This document shows, one piece after another, positions 42,405 through 50,787 of a stretch of DNA of 64,000 bases (positions within the stretch are counted from its first letter, which is position 1; each line of letters begins with the position of its first letter). The stretch is taken from contig NZ_QNUF01000020.1 in the NCBI RefSeq assembly GCF_003385455.1, forward strand, positions 30,868-94,867, given 5' to 3'. The notes under the pieces are model-generated. The model had not been told where the DNA came from. It searched no databases and saw only the letters and a list, made by a program, of their open reading frames with translations. The translations under genes and the position numbers were made by a program. This stretch comes from Chryseobacterium rhizosphaerae (lineage in GTDB: Bacteria; Bacteroidota; Bacteroidia; Flavobacteriales; Weeksellaceae).

Positions 42405-43907
42405 ATGGAGATGATCTATTTAATTATTGGGTTTATTGTAGGCGGATTATTAGGAGCCGTAGTTTTATATTTTGCTTTGAAATCGTCAATGGTTTCAAGG
42501 AGTTCTTATGATGAATTAAATAATTTACATATTAAAAGTAATTCCGACCTTTCTAATAGTGGGTTAAAAATTCAGGAACTGAGCAAAGAGGTGGAAAAAG
42601 AAAAAGAACAAAACCTTCTCCACCAGGATCTCCTGAACGATCTGAAAAATGAATTTGCAAAAGTCTCTGCGGAATATTCGTCACTGAATATGCAGTATCA
42701 GGAATTGAAGCAGCTTAGCATCAAACAGACTTCTTATATCGATACCCTGGTTTTAGAAAAACAGGATATTTTTGCTAAGAATGCTGAGCTTTCAGCAAAG
42801 AATGAGGGACTTCAAAAATCGTTGGATACACAAAAAGAAGAGATAACAAAAATTCAGGAAGAGTCGAAATTGCAGTTTGAAAACCTGGCAAATAAAATAT
42901 TAGAGGAAAAGACAGAAAAATTCACCACACTGAATCAAAATAACTTAAAAAATATTCTTGATCCTTTCCAGGAAAAAATTGCAGAGCTCAAAAACAAAGT
43001 CAATGAAGCCTATGAAAAAGAAAATAAAGAACGTTTCTCTTTAGCAGAAAAAGTAAAAGAACTTGCAGAACTGAATCAGCAAATTTCTGATGATGCTAAA
43101 AAATTGACCAGAGCTCTCAAAGGGGAAAGTAAAACCCAGGGAAATTGGGGTGAAATGATTTTGGAAAGTATTCTTGAAAAATCTGGACTTGTAAAAGGGA
43201 GAGAATATTTTCTTGAACATGAACTTCGCGATGAAGATAACAACGCTTTGTTTTCCGAATTTTCCGGTAAAAAAATGCGCCCTGATGCTGTTATAAAATA
43301 TCCTGATGAAAGAAATGTGATTATTGATTCCAAAGTTTCACTCACCGCTTTCACGGATCTTGTAGATGAAACCGATCAGGACGTATATGCCATAAAACTA
43401 AGCCAGCATCTGGGATCTATCAAAAACCATATTACACAGCTTAGCCAGAAAGCTTATGACGACTATGGGAAATCATTGGACTTTGTGATGATGTTTATCC
43501 CCAGTGAGCCGGCTTATATTGCAGCGATGCAGGCAGACCAGAATCTTTGGAACTATGCTTATGAAAGGAGGATCTTGTTGCTCAATCCAAGCAATCTGAT
43601 CACTTCTCTGAAGCTCATTGCAGATCTTTGGAAACGTGAATACCAAAACAAAAATTCTTTGGAAATTGCTGAACGGGGAGCGAAACTTTATGATAAGTTT
43701 GTAGGTTTTGTGGAGAATCTCGAGAAAGTGGGAAGGAATCTTGATCAGGCTAAAAATGTGTATAACGATGCCTACAAACAGCTTCACACAGGTAATGACA
43801 ACCTTATCATTCAGACTCAAAAACTTAAATCTCTGGGCATTAAAAACAAAAAAGACCTTCCTCCAAGTCTTATTGATAATAGCAATATCTTAGACCCTGA
43901 AAATTAA
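42405..43907 (+). CDS. rmuC: DNA recombination protein RmuC homologue
   Basis: This 500-residue protein has an N-terminal membrane anchor (MIYLIIGFIVGGLLGAVVLYF), a coiled coil (about 30-225) and the RmuC nuclease-like core: KGESKTQGNWGEMILESILEKSGL, RPDAVIKYPDERNVIIDSKVSLTAF and VMMFIPSEPAYIAAMQAD. It is linked to restraint of DNA inversions. An alternative start is the ATG at 42411, which fits the anchor equally well. The LytTR regulator gene follows 18 nt later. Confidence 0.95.
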   Translation: MEMIYLIIGFIVGGLLGAVVLYFALKSSMVSRSSYDELNNLHIKSNSDLSNSGLKIQELSKEVEKEKEQNLLHQDLLNDLKNEFAKVSAEYSSLNMQYQELKQLSIKQTSYIDTLVLEKQDIFAKNAELSAKNEGLQKSLDTQKEEITKIQEESKLQFENLANKILEEKTEKFTTLNQNNLKNILDPFQEKIAELKNKVNEAYEKENKERFSLAEKVKELAELNQQISDDAKKLTRALKGESKTQGNWGEMILESILEKSGLVKGREYFLEHELRDEDNNALFSEFSGKKMRPDAVIKYPDERNVIIDSKVSLTAFTDLVDETDQDVYAIKLSQHLGSIKNHITQLSQKAYDDYGKSLDFVMMFIPSEPAYIAAMQADQNLWNYAYERRILLLNPSNLITSLKLIADLWKREYQNKNSLEIAERGAKLYDKFVGFVENLEKVGRNLDQAKNVYNDAYKQLHTGNDNLIIQTQKLKSLGIKNKKDLPPSLIDNSNILDPEN

Positions 43908-43925
43908 AAAGCTTAGGGTGAGCCT

Positions 43926-44804
43926 ATGCAGGAACGGATACTAAAATTTGATAAAATAACTGATATGTTTTCTTTTGTACCTTATTTATATCCAAGATCA
44001 AAATCTGTAAAAGAAGTATTGTTTTCCTCTTTGGCAGCTGGAATTCTTGTTTATCTTTTCCTGATTATTTTTCAACCCTTTGGTACAGAAAGTTTTCATC
44101 ATCCTTACAAATACATTGTCCTTTTCCCTTACACGCTTATTTTTGGATCAGCTTTTTTTATTTCAAGCCTTTTTGTTTCCCAATTTAAAGATTGGAATAT
44201 TGGATATGAGCTCATGAAAATCCTTGTGATCTTATTATTAGGATCTATTTTCTCTTACTTTTACAATACATTATGTATCAGCCATGTAAAACTTAGCTTT
44301 GAAAATTATGGCTATATGTTTCTCTACTCTTTAGCAATAGGCATCCCCATTTCTACTATATATATTCTGTCAAGATATATTTATTTAAAGAATATTCCCG
44401 AAAATACGGCATTGGATGTGGCTCCGCAGCCCATAAGTAACTGTGAGGCTCCCAAAGAAAAAGTCCTGAAAATTTTGGGTAACAATATCGAACTGGAAGT
44501 TACTGAAGAAAATTTTCTGTATGCTCAATCTATGGAAAACTATTGCAATGTCTACTTTTTAGAGGATGGTAAGATAAAGAAACTTTTAATCAGGATAAGC
44601 TTATCCAATATCTTAAAGCAAGTGGAAACCCATTCCATTAAAAAATGCCATCGCTCCTACATCATCAATCTGGAAAAAGTAAAGGATCTTAAAGGAAATG
44701 CGCAGGGTTATAAATTAATTCTTCCGGAAATTGATTTTGAAATTCCGGTTTCCAGAAGTTTTATCTCCAGTATTATTCCCCAATTACAACAGTCTAAAAG
44801 GTAA
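43926..44804 (+). CDS. Membrane-bound LytTR-family transcriptional regulator
   Basis: The 292-residue protein has four transmembrane helices (about 35-160) and a C-terminal LytTR DNA-binding domain (about 185-290) with FLYAQSMENYCNVYFLEDGKI and THSIKKCHRSYIINLEKVKDL. No receiver is present, so it is a one-component membrane regulator. The start may instead be the ATG at 43965, because AAAATAACTGATATG there is identical to the start context of the next gene. Paired TTTGACAC repeats in front of that gene are a candidate target. Confidence 0.88.
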   Translation: MQERILKFDKITDMFSFVPYLYPRSKSVKEVLFSSLAAGILVYLFLIIFQPFGTESFHHPYKYIVLFPYTLIFGSAFFISSLFVSQFKDWNIGYELMKILVILLLGSIFSYFYNTLCISHVKLSFENYGYMFLYSLAIGIPISTIYILSRYIYLKNIPENTALDVAPQPISNCEAPKEKVLKILGNNIELEVTEENFLYAQSMENYCNVYFLEDGKIKKLLIRISLSNILKQVETHSIKKCHRSYIINLEKVKDLKGNAQGYKLILPEIDFEIPVSRSFISSIIPQLQQSKR

Positions 44805-44827
44805 AAACTTGCCATTGGTCACTATTC

Positions 44828-44859
44828 TTTGACACTCATCACATTAATTTGACACGCAT
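44828..44859 (+). promoter_or_regulatory. Direct repeats upstream of the CPBP protease gene (LytTR site?)
   Basis: TTTGACACTCAT (44828-44839) and TTTGACACGCAT (44848-44859) are repeated at a 20-bp interval, about two helical turns, as for LytTR dimers. The second copy could also serve as -33 element. Confidence 0.6.
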
Positions 44860-44894
44860 TACTGAATAGTACATTTTTGCTCAAAATAACTGAT

Positions 44895-45686
44895 ATGAGT
44901 AAAACAATTTGCTTCTTTTCAATCTTCATCCTGGGGTTTATCATCTATTATTTTTTTGATGTATTTTATTTCAAAAATATTCAGCAATTCTCAAAAGAAA
45001 TATTTTACAGCAAAGCTATTGCCCATATGATGGCTTACACGATTACTTTGATTCCATTAGTCATAACATTAAAGGTTTTATTTCCTACAAAGAGTATTCT
45101 CAGTCTGCTTTCTCTGGATAAATCCATTACTAAAGGCTTTATATTAGCATTTCTCGGCACTTCACCCATGCTGATAGGCTATGGACTTTATTTTAAAATA
45201 AACACTGCGCTCAACATTGAATCCTTATTCATCAATACTATTTCCTCCGCGTTCTTTGAAGAAATCATCTTCAGGGCTTTTCTCATCGGAACATTATACA
45301 GATTCACCCGACTCGGATTTTTATCGTCCTTGTTATTCGGATCTTTAGTATTTGCACAGGTTCATTTATATCAAAGTCAGAATTCAATGGAACTCATTGA
45401 AATATTTACCATTACATTTCTGGGATCTGTATTTTTTGCCTGGATATATATTGAACAAGGCTTTAATCTATGGTCTGCTATATTTCCCCATTTCTTCATG
45501 AATCTGTATTGGGAAATCTTTTCTGTTTCGGAAAATGTTGCCGGAAATCTTTATGGAAACCTCTATAAGCTCCTATCCATCTTTCTTATAATAGCCTTCA
45601 TTGTATATCATAAAAGAAAAAACAAAATACCTTTTCAGATTACGTGGAGAATGCTTTTTTCTAAAAGCACAGAAGTTCAATCATAA
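44895..45686 (+). CDS. CPBP-family intramembrane glutamic metalloprotease
   Basis: The ATG at 44895 (after an in-frame TTG that lies in the promoter region) gives 263 residues with about 8 transmembrane helices. The CPBP/Abi motifs are complete: EEIIFR (E122, E123, R127), FAQVH (H157) and HFFMN (H199, N203). Relatives include Rce1-type prenyl-protein proteases and bacteriocin self-immunity proteins; the substrate is unknown. Its promoter carries the LytTR-like repeats and the regulator is encoded directly upstream. Confidence 0.9.
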   Translation: MSKTICFFSIFILGFIIYYFFDVFYFKNIQQFSKEIFYSKAIAHMMAYTITLIPLVITLKVLFPTKSILSLLSLDKSITKGFILAFLGTSPMLIGYGLYFKINTALNIESLFINTISSAFFEEIIFRAFLIGTLYRFTRLGFLSSLLFGSLVFAQVHLYQSQNSMELIEIFTITFLGSVFFAWIYIEQGFNLWSAIFPHFFMNLYWEIFSVSENVAGNLYGNLYKLLSIFLIIAFIVYHKRKNKIPFQITWRMLFSKSTEVQS

Positions 45687-45706
45687 ATTTTGCATAATTT
45701 TGCAAT

Positions 45707-46474
45707 ATGTTGATAGAAAGTTTTCAGAACGAAAAAATAAAAAGTGTCACTAAGCTCCTTACTGACAATAGATTCCGTAAAAAATCCAAAGTATTTGTTG
45801 TGGAAGGACAGCAGGAAAACGAAAGAGCTGTACAATATCATTTTGAACCTTTAGAGTTTTTTATTTGTGAAAATATCTTTAAAGGAAAAACTCCTGATGG
45901 AAAAATCCATTATGTAAGTGAAAAAGTATATGAGAAAATAGCATACAGAGGAAGTTCTGAAGGGATTATCGGTATCTACGAGGCTAAAGAAGCCGTTTTA
46001 TCATCATTTGTTCCGAAAGAAAATTCTACTGTTATCATTGTTGAAGGGGTAGAAAAGCCAGGAAACCTGGGAGCGATCTTAAGAAGTTGTGAAGCATTCG
46101 GAATTGATGCACTCATTGTAGCAGACGGAAAAACGGATTTTTATAATCCCAATGTCATCAGATCCAGTGTAGGCTGTCTTTTTGGTATGGAAGTCTATCA
46201 GGCTGAAAATGACGAAACGTTGAAATTTCTTCAGCAAAACAAATTCAATATCTACACTACTCTTATGGATGAAAGTGCGGAAGATCTTTATAAAAGAGAT
46301 TTCAAACAGCGATCTGCTGTTCTATTCGGTACTGAGCATTCCGGGCTGAGTGATTTCTGGATGGGAAAAGGGCAGAATACACTGATTCCTATGGCCGGAA
46401 GTATTGACTCTTTAAACCTGAGCAATGCCGTAGCGATTACCTGCTATGAATCATTAAAACAGAAAAAAGGATAA
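45707..46474 (+). CDS. TrmH/SpoU-family RNA 2'-O-methyltransferase
   Basis: The 255-residue protein has an N-terminal substrate-binding domain (SVTKLLTDNRFRKKSKVFVVEGQ) and a knotted SPOUT domain with the three motifs VEGVEKPGNLGAILRSCEAFG, LFGTEHSGLSD and IPMAGSIDSLNLSNAVAI. The conserved Asn and Arg of motif 1 are present. It should 2'-O-methylate a ribose in tRNA or 23S rRNA; the target cannot be read. Confidence 0.94.
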   Translation: MLIESFQNEKIKSVTKLLTDNRFRKKSKVFVVEGQQENERAVQYHFEPLEFFICENIFKGKTPDGKIHYVSEKVYEKIAYRGSSEGIIGIYEAKEAVLSSFVPKENSTVIIVEGVEKPGNLGAILRSCEAFGIDALIVADGKTDFYNPNVIRSSVGCLFGMEVYQAENDETLKFLQQNKFNIYTTLMDESAEDLYKRDFKQRSAVLFGTEHSGLSDFWMGKGQNTLIPMAGSIDSLNLSNAVAITCYESLKQKKG

Positions 46475-46560
46475 AAGATTCTGCTTTCTTAAGTCTATAG
46501 CCTGAAGTACTTTACCTCTGGTTTACCATTGTAGATTACAACGGAAGTAAAAACTAAAGC

Positions 46561-46598
46561 ATAAAAAAACCGTTTCACTGGGTGAAACGGTTCTTTTA
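46561..46598. terminator. Bidirectional terminator between TrmH-like gene and Ala-rich lipoprotein
   Basis: An 11-bp stem AACCGTTTCAC / GTGAAACGGTT with a TGG loop has T-rich flanks on both strands. It lies 27 nt beyond the lipoprotein stop. Confidence 0.88.
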
Positions 46599-46618
46599 TT
46601 GTTAAGCTTATGCTAGAA

Positions 46619-46957
46619 TTATTTCTTAGCAGCGTCTTTAGCAGCATCTTTAGCAGCGTCAGCAGCACCTTTAGCAGCATCAGCAGCTCCTTTAGCAGCG
46701 TCAGCAGCTCCTTTAGCAGCATCTTTAGCAACTTCAGCACCAGCAGCAGTAGTAGCAGCAGCAGCATCTTTAGTAGCAGTTACAGCAGTAGTAGCAGCAG
46801 AATCAACAACTTTAGCAGCAGAATCAACTACAACAGCAGCAGAATCAGCAGTTACAGCAGCTGAATCAGTAGTACCTTCAGTAGCAGTAGCTTCAGTTTT
46901 TTTACAAGCAACTAGAGAGATTGCAGCGATAGCAGCTACGAATAATGACTTTTTCAT
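46619..46957 (-). CDS. Ala-rich repetitive lipoprotein
   Basis: This 112-residue protein has a lipobox (AISLVACKK, Cys 18). The mature part is almost entirely Ala, Asp, Lys, Thr and Val; three tandem AAKGAAD-type heptads (about residues 80-105) make an amphipathic helix like a coiled-coil or LEA-type rod. The DNA is a correspondingly repetitive GCA/GCT tract, which gives a long poly-Ser frame on the other strand that should not be called. It has no known function and is divergent from the HTH/lipoprotein operon. Confidence 0.8.
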   Translation of the reverse strand: MKKSLFVAAIAAISLVACKKTEATATEGTTDSAAVTADSAAVVVDSAAKVVDSAATTAVTATKDAAAATTAAGAEVAKDAAKGAADAAKGAADAAKGAADAAKDAAKDAAKK

Positions 46958-47026
46958 AATAAATTAAATTTAATTTTGTTAATATTGTTTTATAAAATTT
47001 TCTTCTGTTCTGTTATTTGAACAAGA

Positions 47027-47034
47027 CAAAGGTA
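47027..47034 (-). promoter_or_regulatory. Probable promoter -7 box of the Ala-rich lipoprotein gene
   Basis: TACCTTTG on the minus strand lies 69 nt before the ATG. No -33 TTG was found. Confidence 0.5.
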
Positions 47035-47049
47035 TAGCAGATAGAAAAC

Positions 47050-47097
47050 TTGTTTATGAAAAATAATTGTAATAACTTTGTAAAATAATTTTACAAA
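47050..47097 (+). promoter_or_regulatory. Promoter and perfect inverted repeat of the HTH/lipoprotein operon
   Basis: TTG (47050-47052), 20 nt, TAACTTTG (47073-47080) form a promoter. The last bases of the -7 box begin a perfect inverted repeat with arms TTTGTAAAAT (47077-47086) and ATTTTACAAA (47088-47097) around a single A, placed to cover the start site. It is a good candidate for an autoregulatory operator. Confidence 0.65.
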
Positions 47098-47140
47098 AAA
47101 ACATAACTGATAATCAACAATTTAATTATTTTTTGAAAAA

Positions 47141-48322
47141 TTGGCAGATTTAGATTTATTACACTTTGAGCAGTTGAAAAAGGATGTTCAGAGTCAATAC
47201 TTAAAAGAATATACCCCTTCGCATGATGATATTTCAAAGTGGAAGGGTATAGACATTATATATTTCCAGGAAGACCTACGCAAAAAAGCCAAAGGTAACA
47301 TCAGTGAGAAGTCATTTTACACTTACTTTAAAACTTCACCGGTTACAAAATTACCCAGAATTGATATGCTCAATTTACTGAGTATTTATGCAGGTTACGA
47401 CTCTTGGTACGAATTCAAAAAGCAGCATCTTTTTGCCGGAGAACTCCTTCAGGAAATTGAAAATTTGGAGGACGAAGATCTTAAAGAATTGGAGAAAACA
47501 GTTCAACTAGCTCCGGAGCTACCAAAAACTGAAATTCCTGTTCAAAAAACCGAAACTCAAGCCTCCGAAAACAGTGATTTACAAAAAACAAATACTGACA
47601 ATCAGTCAGTTAATAAAACAACACCAATTTCTAAGGACCTAACTCCATCACCGGATTTTCCTAAGAAAAATTTCTTCAAAAAAAATGCCTGGGCTTTTAT
47701 CACTTCGATATTGATCACAATAACCGGATTGCTGGGATTTAAAGATGTACTTTTTTCAAAAACTTACAAATATTGTTTTATTGACAAGGACCGCAGTGTG
47801 AATGTGATTAATACATTAGACATTATGGTGATTAAAGAAAATGAGTCTCCGATCATGTATAAAATAAAACCCGGTGACTGTTTTCTCTATTCCACAAAGG
47901 ATAAAAACCTGAAAATGCGGATCAGCGCGCCATTCTACGAGCCTCTGGACGTTAACAGAAATCTGGAAAATGCACCTGAAGAGGAAAAAATAGAGCTAAA
48001 GCCTGATGATTATAAAATGGCAGCTTATTATTTCTCTATTAAAGATATTAAAGGCGGAAACCCTGAAGAACAGGTAGCACTTATTAAACAAAAAAGAAAT
48101 CAGTTAGAAAACCTGATCAGCAACAATGCGGTTATATATCAGGTATATGATAACGACACTTATGGTATAGAAAGGCTGGACAAACAAAAATACATTACCC
48201 TGGTGACCACTCCCACTACTTCATTGAAAAACCTGAATGTTATAGAAATGAAAAAGGACAACAACGGTAAGATCATATCTATTAAATTTAAAATCGCATC
48301 CACAGATGAAAAAAATAAATAA
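47141..48322 (+). CDS. Putative membrane-tethered HTH-like regulator (CadC/ToxR-like layout)
   Basis: This 393-residue protein starts at a TTG codon (no in-frame ATG fits; an in-frame stop lies at 47123). Residues about 28-96 (KGNISEKSFYTYF, then LPRIDMLNLLSIYAGYDSWYEF) resemble the Bacteroidota HTH-like module that ends in YLGYxSWxxF. A charged linker, one transmembrane helix (about 183-200) and an exported C-terminal domain follow. The layout is cytoplasmic DNA-binding domain plus periplasmic sensor. The family recurs in flavobacteria from memory, but I know of no function. It overlaps the next gene by 17 nt. Confidence 0.65.
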   Translation: MADLDLLHFEQLKKDVQSQYLKEYTPSHDDISKWKGIDIIYFQEDLRKKAKGNISEKSFYTYFKTSPVTKLPRIDMLNLLSIYAGYDSWYEFKKQHLFAGELLQEIENLEDEDLKELEKTVQLAPELPKTEIPVQKTETQASENSDLQKTNTDNQSVNKTTPISKDLTPSPDFPKKNFFKKNAWAFITSILITITGLLGFKDVLFSKTYKYCFIDKDRSVNVINTLDIMVIKENESPIMYKIKPGDCFLYSTKDKNLKMRISAPFYEPLDVNRNLENAPEEEKIELKPDDYKMAAYYFSIKDIKGGNPEEQVALIKQKRNQLENLISNNAVIYQVYDNDTYGIERLDKQKYITLVTTPTTSLKNLNVIEMKKDNNGKIISIKFKIASTDEKNK

Positions 48323-48887
48323 TTTTTTAATTTTTGCAGTGCTTTTTTTAGCAATCATTGCCTGTAACAATAAAAAAACAGAAGTAAGCGATCTCGATAA
48401 GCTTAGAAACAGCACCAATGCCAAGAGCTATCCTGCCGTACAAATGGACAGTATGCAGGCGATCAATTCAATCACAAAACAAAAAGTTCAGGAATTAATG
48501 GACCTTTCTACGCTCTATTTGTCCGGAAACAGAAACACTGAAATAGATACGGTGATCTATTCCCAGATGCAAAGTTATTTCCACAAACCGGACTCTTTAA
48601 CATTTAAAAGGTTATTCAGGGAACTGGACAGTATGAAGGTAAAATCCATTAAAGTGAATAATCTGAATGTTTATAAAGAATTTTATAAAAAGGATACCCT
48701 GGATTATGCCAAATTCAATGTAGAGTATTTCGACAGCAAGAATAAATCTTTAGGGAATTTTGAAAAGAATGCACAGTATATCCTGCTTTCCACACCTAAA
48801 CTTAAAAAAGAATTTAAGTTTTACTTCCTTGATTTCTATTCTAAACCACTTAAGAAAGACAGCACCTCTGTAGGGGTCACCAAATAA
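48306..48887 (+). CDS. Lipoprotein translationally coupled to the membrane HTH-like protein
   Basis: The 193-residue protein has a lipobox (FLAIIACNN, Cys 20). Residues about 95-185 (DSLTFKRLFRELDSMKVKSIKV, then YAKFNVEYFDSKNKSLGNFEKNAQYIL) form a compact domain. Its ATG lies inside the last codons of the upstream gene, so the two are made together; a periplasmic partner for the sensor domain is the simplest reading. Its 3' end overlaps the folate cyclo-ligase gene on the other strand by 52 nt. Confidence 0.75.
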   Translation: MKKINNFLIFAVLFLAIIACNNKKTEVSDLDKLRNSTNAKSYPAVQMDSMQAINSITKQKVQELMDLSTLYLSGNRNTEIDTVIYSQMQSYFHKPDSLTFKRLFRELDSMKVKSIKVNNLNVYKEFYKKDTLDYAKFNVEYFDSKNKSLGNFEKNAQYILLSTPKLKKEFKFYFLDFYSKPLKKDSTSVGVTK

Positions 48888-49411
48888 TCTAAGGGAATAT
48901 CATTTTCCCAGACGTCATCAATATATTCATCGGGGTCAAAGTAATTGACTCCGATTTTTTTTGATTCTTTAGGCAGGTTTTGAAAAAAGCCATCATAGAA
49001 CCCTTTTCCATAGCCTATCCTATTCCCTCTTTTATCACAATACAACAAGGGAGTAATGACAAAATCGAAACGGTTCTCTCCGGAATCTTCATTGGAAACA
49101 GGCTCCTGAATTCCCCATGCACTGGTATCAAATACAGTATCTTTAAAGATTTCGATATTGATCAGCTCATTACCCACTACTTTAGGCACATAAACGCGTA
49201 TATTCTGCTCTAAAAAATACTGAATGAAGATTTGGGTATCTATCTCCTTAAACTTCTCAATTGGAATGAAAATATGCACCTTCTGGCCCGCATATGGTTT
49301 AAAGAATATCAAAAAACGGGTGAATATTTTTTCAGATAACAAGAAAGCCTCATCACGTGACAAGGCTTTTCTTTTCTGCATATATTTTTTTCTAAGCTCT
49401 GCTTTCAGCAT
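48836..49411 (-). CDS. 5-formyltetrahydrofolate cyclo-ligase
   Basis: The 191-residue enzyme converts 5-formyl-THF to 5,10-methenyl-THF with ATP. The signatures are RKKYMQKRKALSRDEA at the N-terminus and the C-terminal NRIGYGKGFYDGFF nucleotide loop followed by GVNYFDPDEYIDDVWENDIPLDYLVTP. It starts 5 nt after the trhO stop and is co-transcribed with it. Confidence 0.95.
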   Translation of the reverse strand: MLKAELRKKYMQKRKALSRDEAFLLSEKIFTRFLIFFKPYAGQKVHIFIPIEKFKEIDTQIFIQYFLEQNIRVYVPKVVGNELINIEIFKDTVFDTSAWGIQEPVSNEDSGENRFDFVITPLLYCDKRGNRIGYGKGFYDGFFQNLPKESKKIGVNYFDPDEYIDDVWENDIPLDYLVTPTEVLSFLSGLE

Positions 49412-49416
49412 AATGG

Positions 49417-50787
49417 CTATGCATTTTCAGAAGGTTGTAGTATTTTATATAATTTATCAGATAAACGAACTCTAAACGGAAGTTCAAAAGTAATCTGATC
49501 TCCTTTTTTAGCCGTTTCACAAGGACCTCCATTTGCATAAATTTCAGTAATTGTAAGCTCCTGTTCTCCGGTGGTAGGCCCGGAAATCAATATTCTATCG
49601 CCTATGGAAAGTTCTTTGTTCTCCACTAAAAACTGTCCAATTTTTGACTTTGAATAATAATGTTCTGCTTTTCCAAGCAATACTTTTTTAACCGTAATTT
49701 TCTGGCGGATATTCTTTGTTTCAGCTTTTGCTAAAGGCTTATTAGGCAGATCACCAGAATTTTTAAATTTCAGGGCGTCCGATTTTCCTTTTCTGAAAAC
49801 TTTATTTCCGACCTGTAATCCTTTTCTTAATTTGACCTGTTCCTCCATAGGTAAATGTATTGTTTCCAAACATTCCGTAGAACAACAATTCTCCATAGCA
49901 GCTTTACATTCGTCACACTGAATAAACAATAAATGACAGGCATCGTTAGAACAGTTGGTATGGTTATCACAAGGCTTACCACACTGGTGACACTGCGAAA
50001 TAATATCGTCTGTAATACGCTCTCCTAAACGGTGGTCAAATACAAAGTTTTTCCCAATGAATTTGCTTTTGATACCTTCTTCTTTAATCTGACGGGTATA
50101 TTCAATGATTCCACCTTCTAACTGGAAAACATTTTTAAACCCCTGGTGTTTGAAGTAAGCACTGGCTTTTTCACAACGGATCCCACCGGTACAGTACATC
50201 AACAGCTTTTTATCTTCTTTAAAATCCTGTAATTGTTCGTTGATAATAGGTAAACTTTCTCTGAAGTTTTCTACATCAGGAGTGATCGCTCCCTCAAAAT
50301 GCCCTACTTCACTTTCATAGTGATTTCTGAAATCCACTACAATAGTATCAGGATCTTCAAGTAAATCATTAAATTCCTGTGCTTTCAGGTGAATCCCTTT
50401 ATTGGTCACATCAAAAGAAGCATCATTCAAACCGTCAGCTACAATTTTATGTCTGACTTTTATGGTTAATTTTAAAAAAGAATGGTTGTCCTGGTCTACT
50501 GCTACATTCAAACGAATCCCTTTCATGAAGTCATAGACTTCCAGCGTATCCCGAAAAGCCTCAAATTGGTCTGCAGGAACACTCATCTGAGCATTAATTC
50601 CTTCATGGGCAACGTAAATACGGCCAAGAGCATCAAGGGCATTCCAGGCTATAAATAGTTCGTCGCGAAATTTTTTGGGATCTTCAATGTTGGCATACGC
50701 ATAGAAAGACAGTGTAAGACGTTCCTTACCAGCTTCATCAATAAGTTGAGCTCTTTCTTCTGCGCTTAAGGTGTTATACAGTTGCAT
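49417..50787 (-). CDS. trhO: tRNA uridine-34 hydroxylase TrhO with extra C-terminal domain
   Basis: TrhO makes 5-hydroxyuridine at tRNA position 34. This 456-residue form has the N-terminal acylphosphatase-like domain (SFYAYANIEDPKKFRDEL), the rhodanese domain with the active loop CTGGIRCEKA (C199) and a Cys-rich C-terminal core (C266 to C306). The E. coli enzyme ends at about 350 residues; here another 100 follow, with KSKIGQFLVENKELSIGDRILISGP and a beta-rich end that resembles the C-terminal barrel of U32 peptidase-type proteins. TrhP, an alternative route to the same modification, belongs to that U32 family. Confidence 0.93.
   Translation of the reverse strand: MQLYNTLSAEERAQLIDEAGKERLTLSFYAYANIEDPKKFRDELFIAWNALDALGRIYVAHEGINAQMSVPADQFEAFRDTLEVYDFMKGIRLNVAVDQDNHSFLKLTIKVRHKIVADGLNDASFDVTNKGIHLKAQEFNDLLEDPDTIVVDFRNHYESEVGHFEGAITPDVENFRESLPIINEQLQDFKEDKKLLMYCTGGIRCEKASAYFKHQGFKNVFQLEGGIIEYTRQIKEEGIKSKFIGKNFVFDHRLGERITDDIISQCHQCGKPCDNHTNCSNDACHLLFIQCDECKAAMENCCSTECLETIHLPMEEQVKLRKGLQVGNKVFRKGKSDALKFKNSGDLPNKPLAKAETKNIRQKITVKKVLLGKAEHYYSKSKIGQFLVENKELSIGDRILISGPTTGEQELTITEIYANGGPCETAKKGDQITFELPFRVRLSDKLYKILQPSENA

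Noticed and set aside
46610..46864. Poly-Ser open frame opposite the Ala-rich lipoprotein
   Set aside because: It is the mirror of the GCA/GCT repeat; the lipoprotein strand has a lipobox, promoter and terminator.
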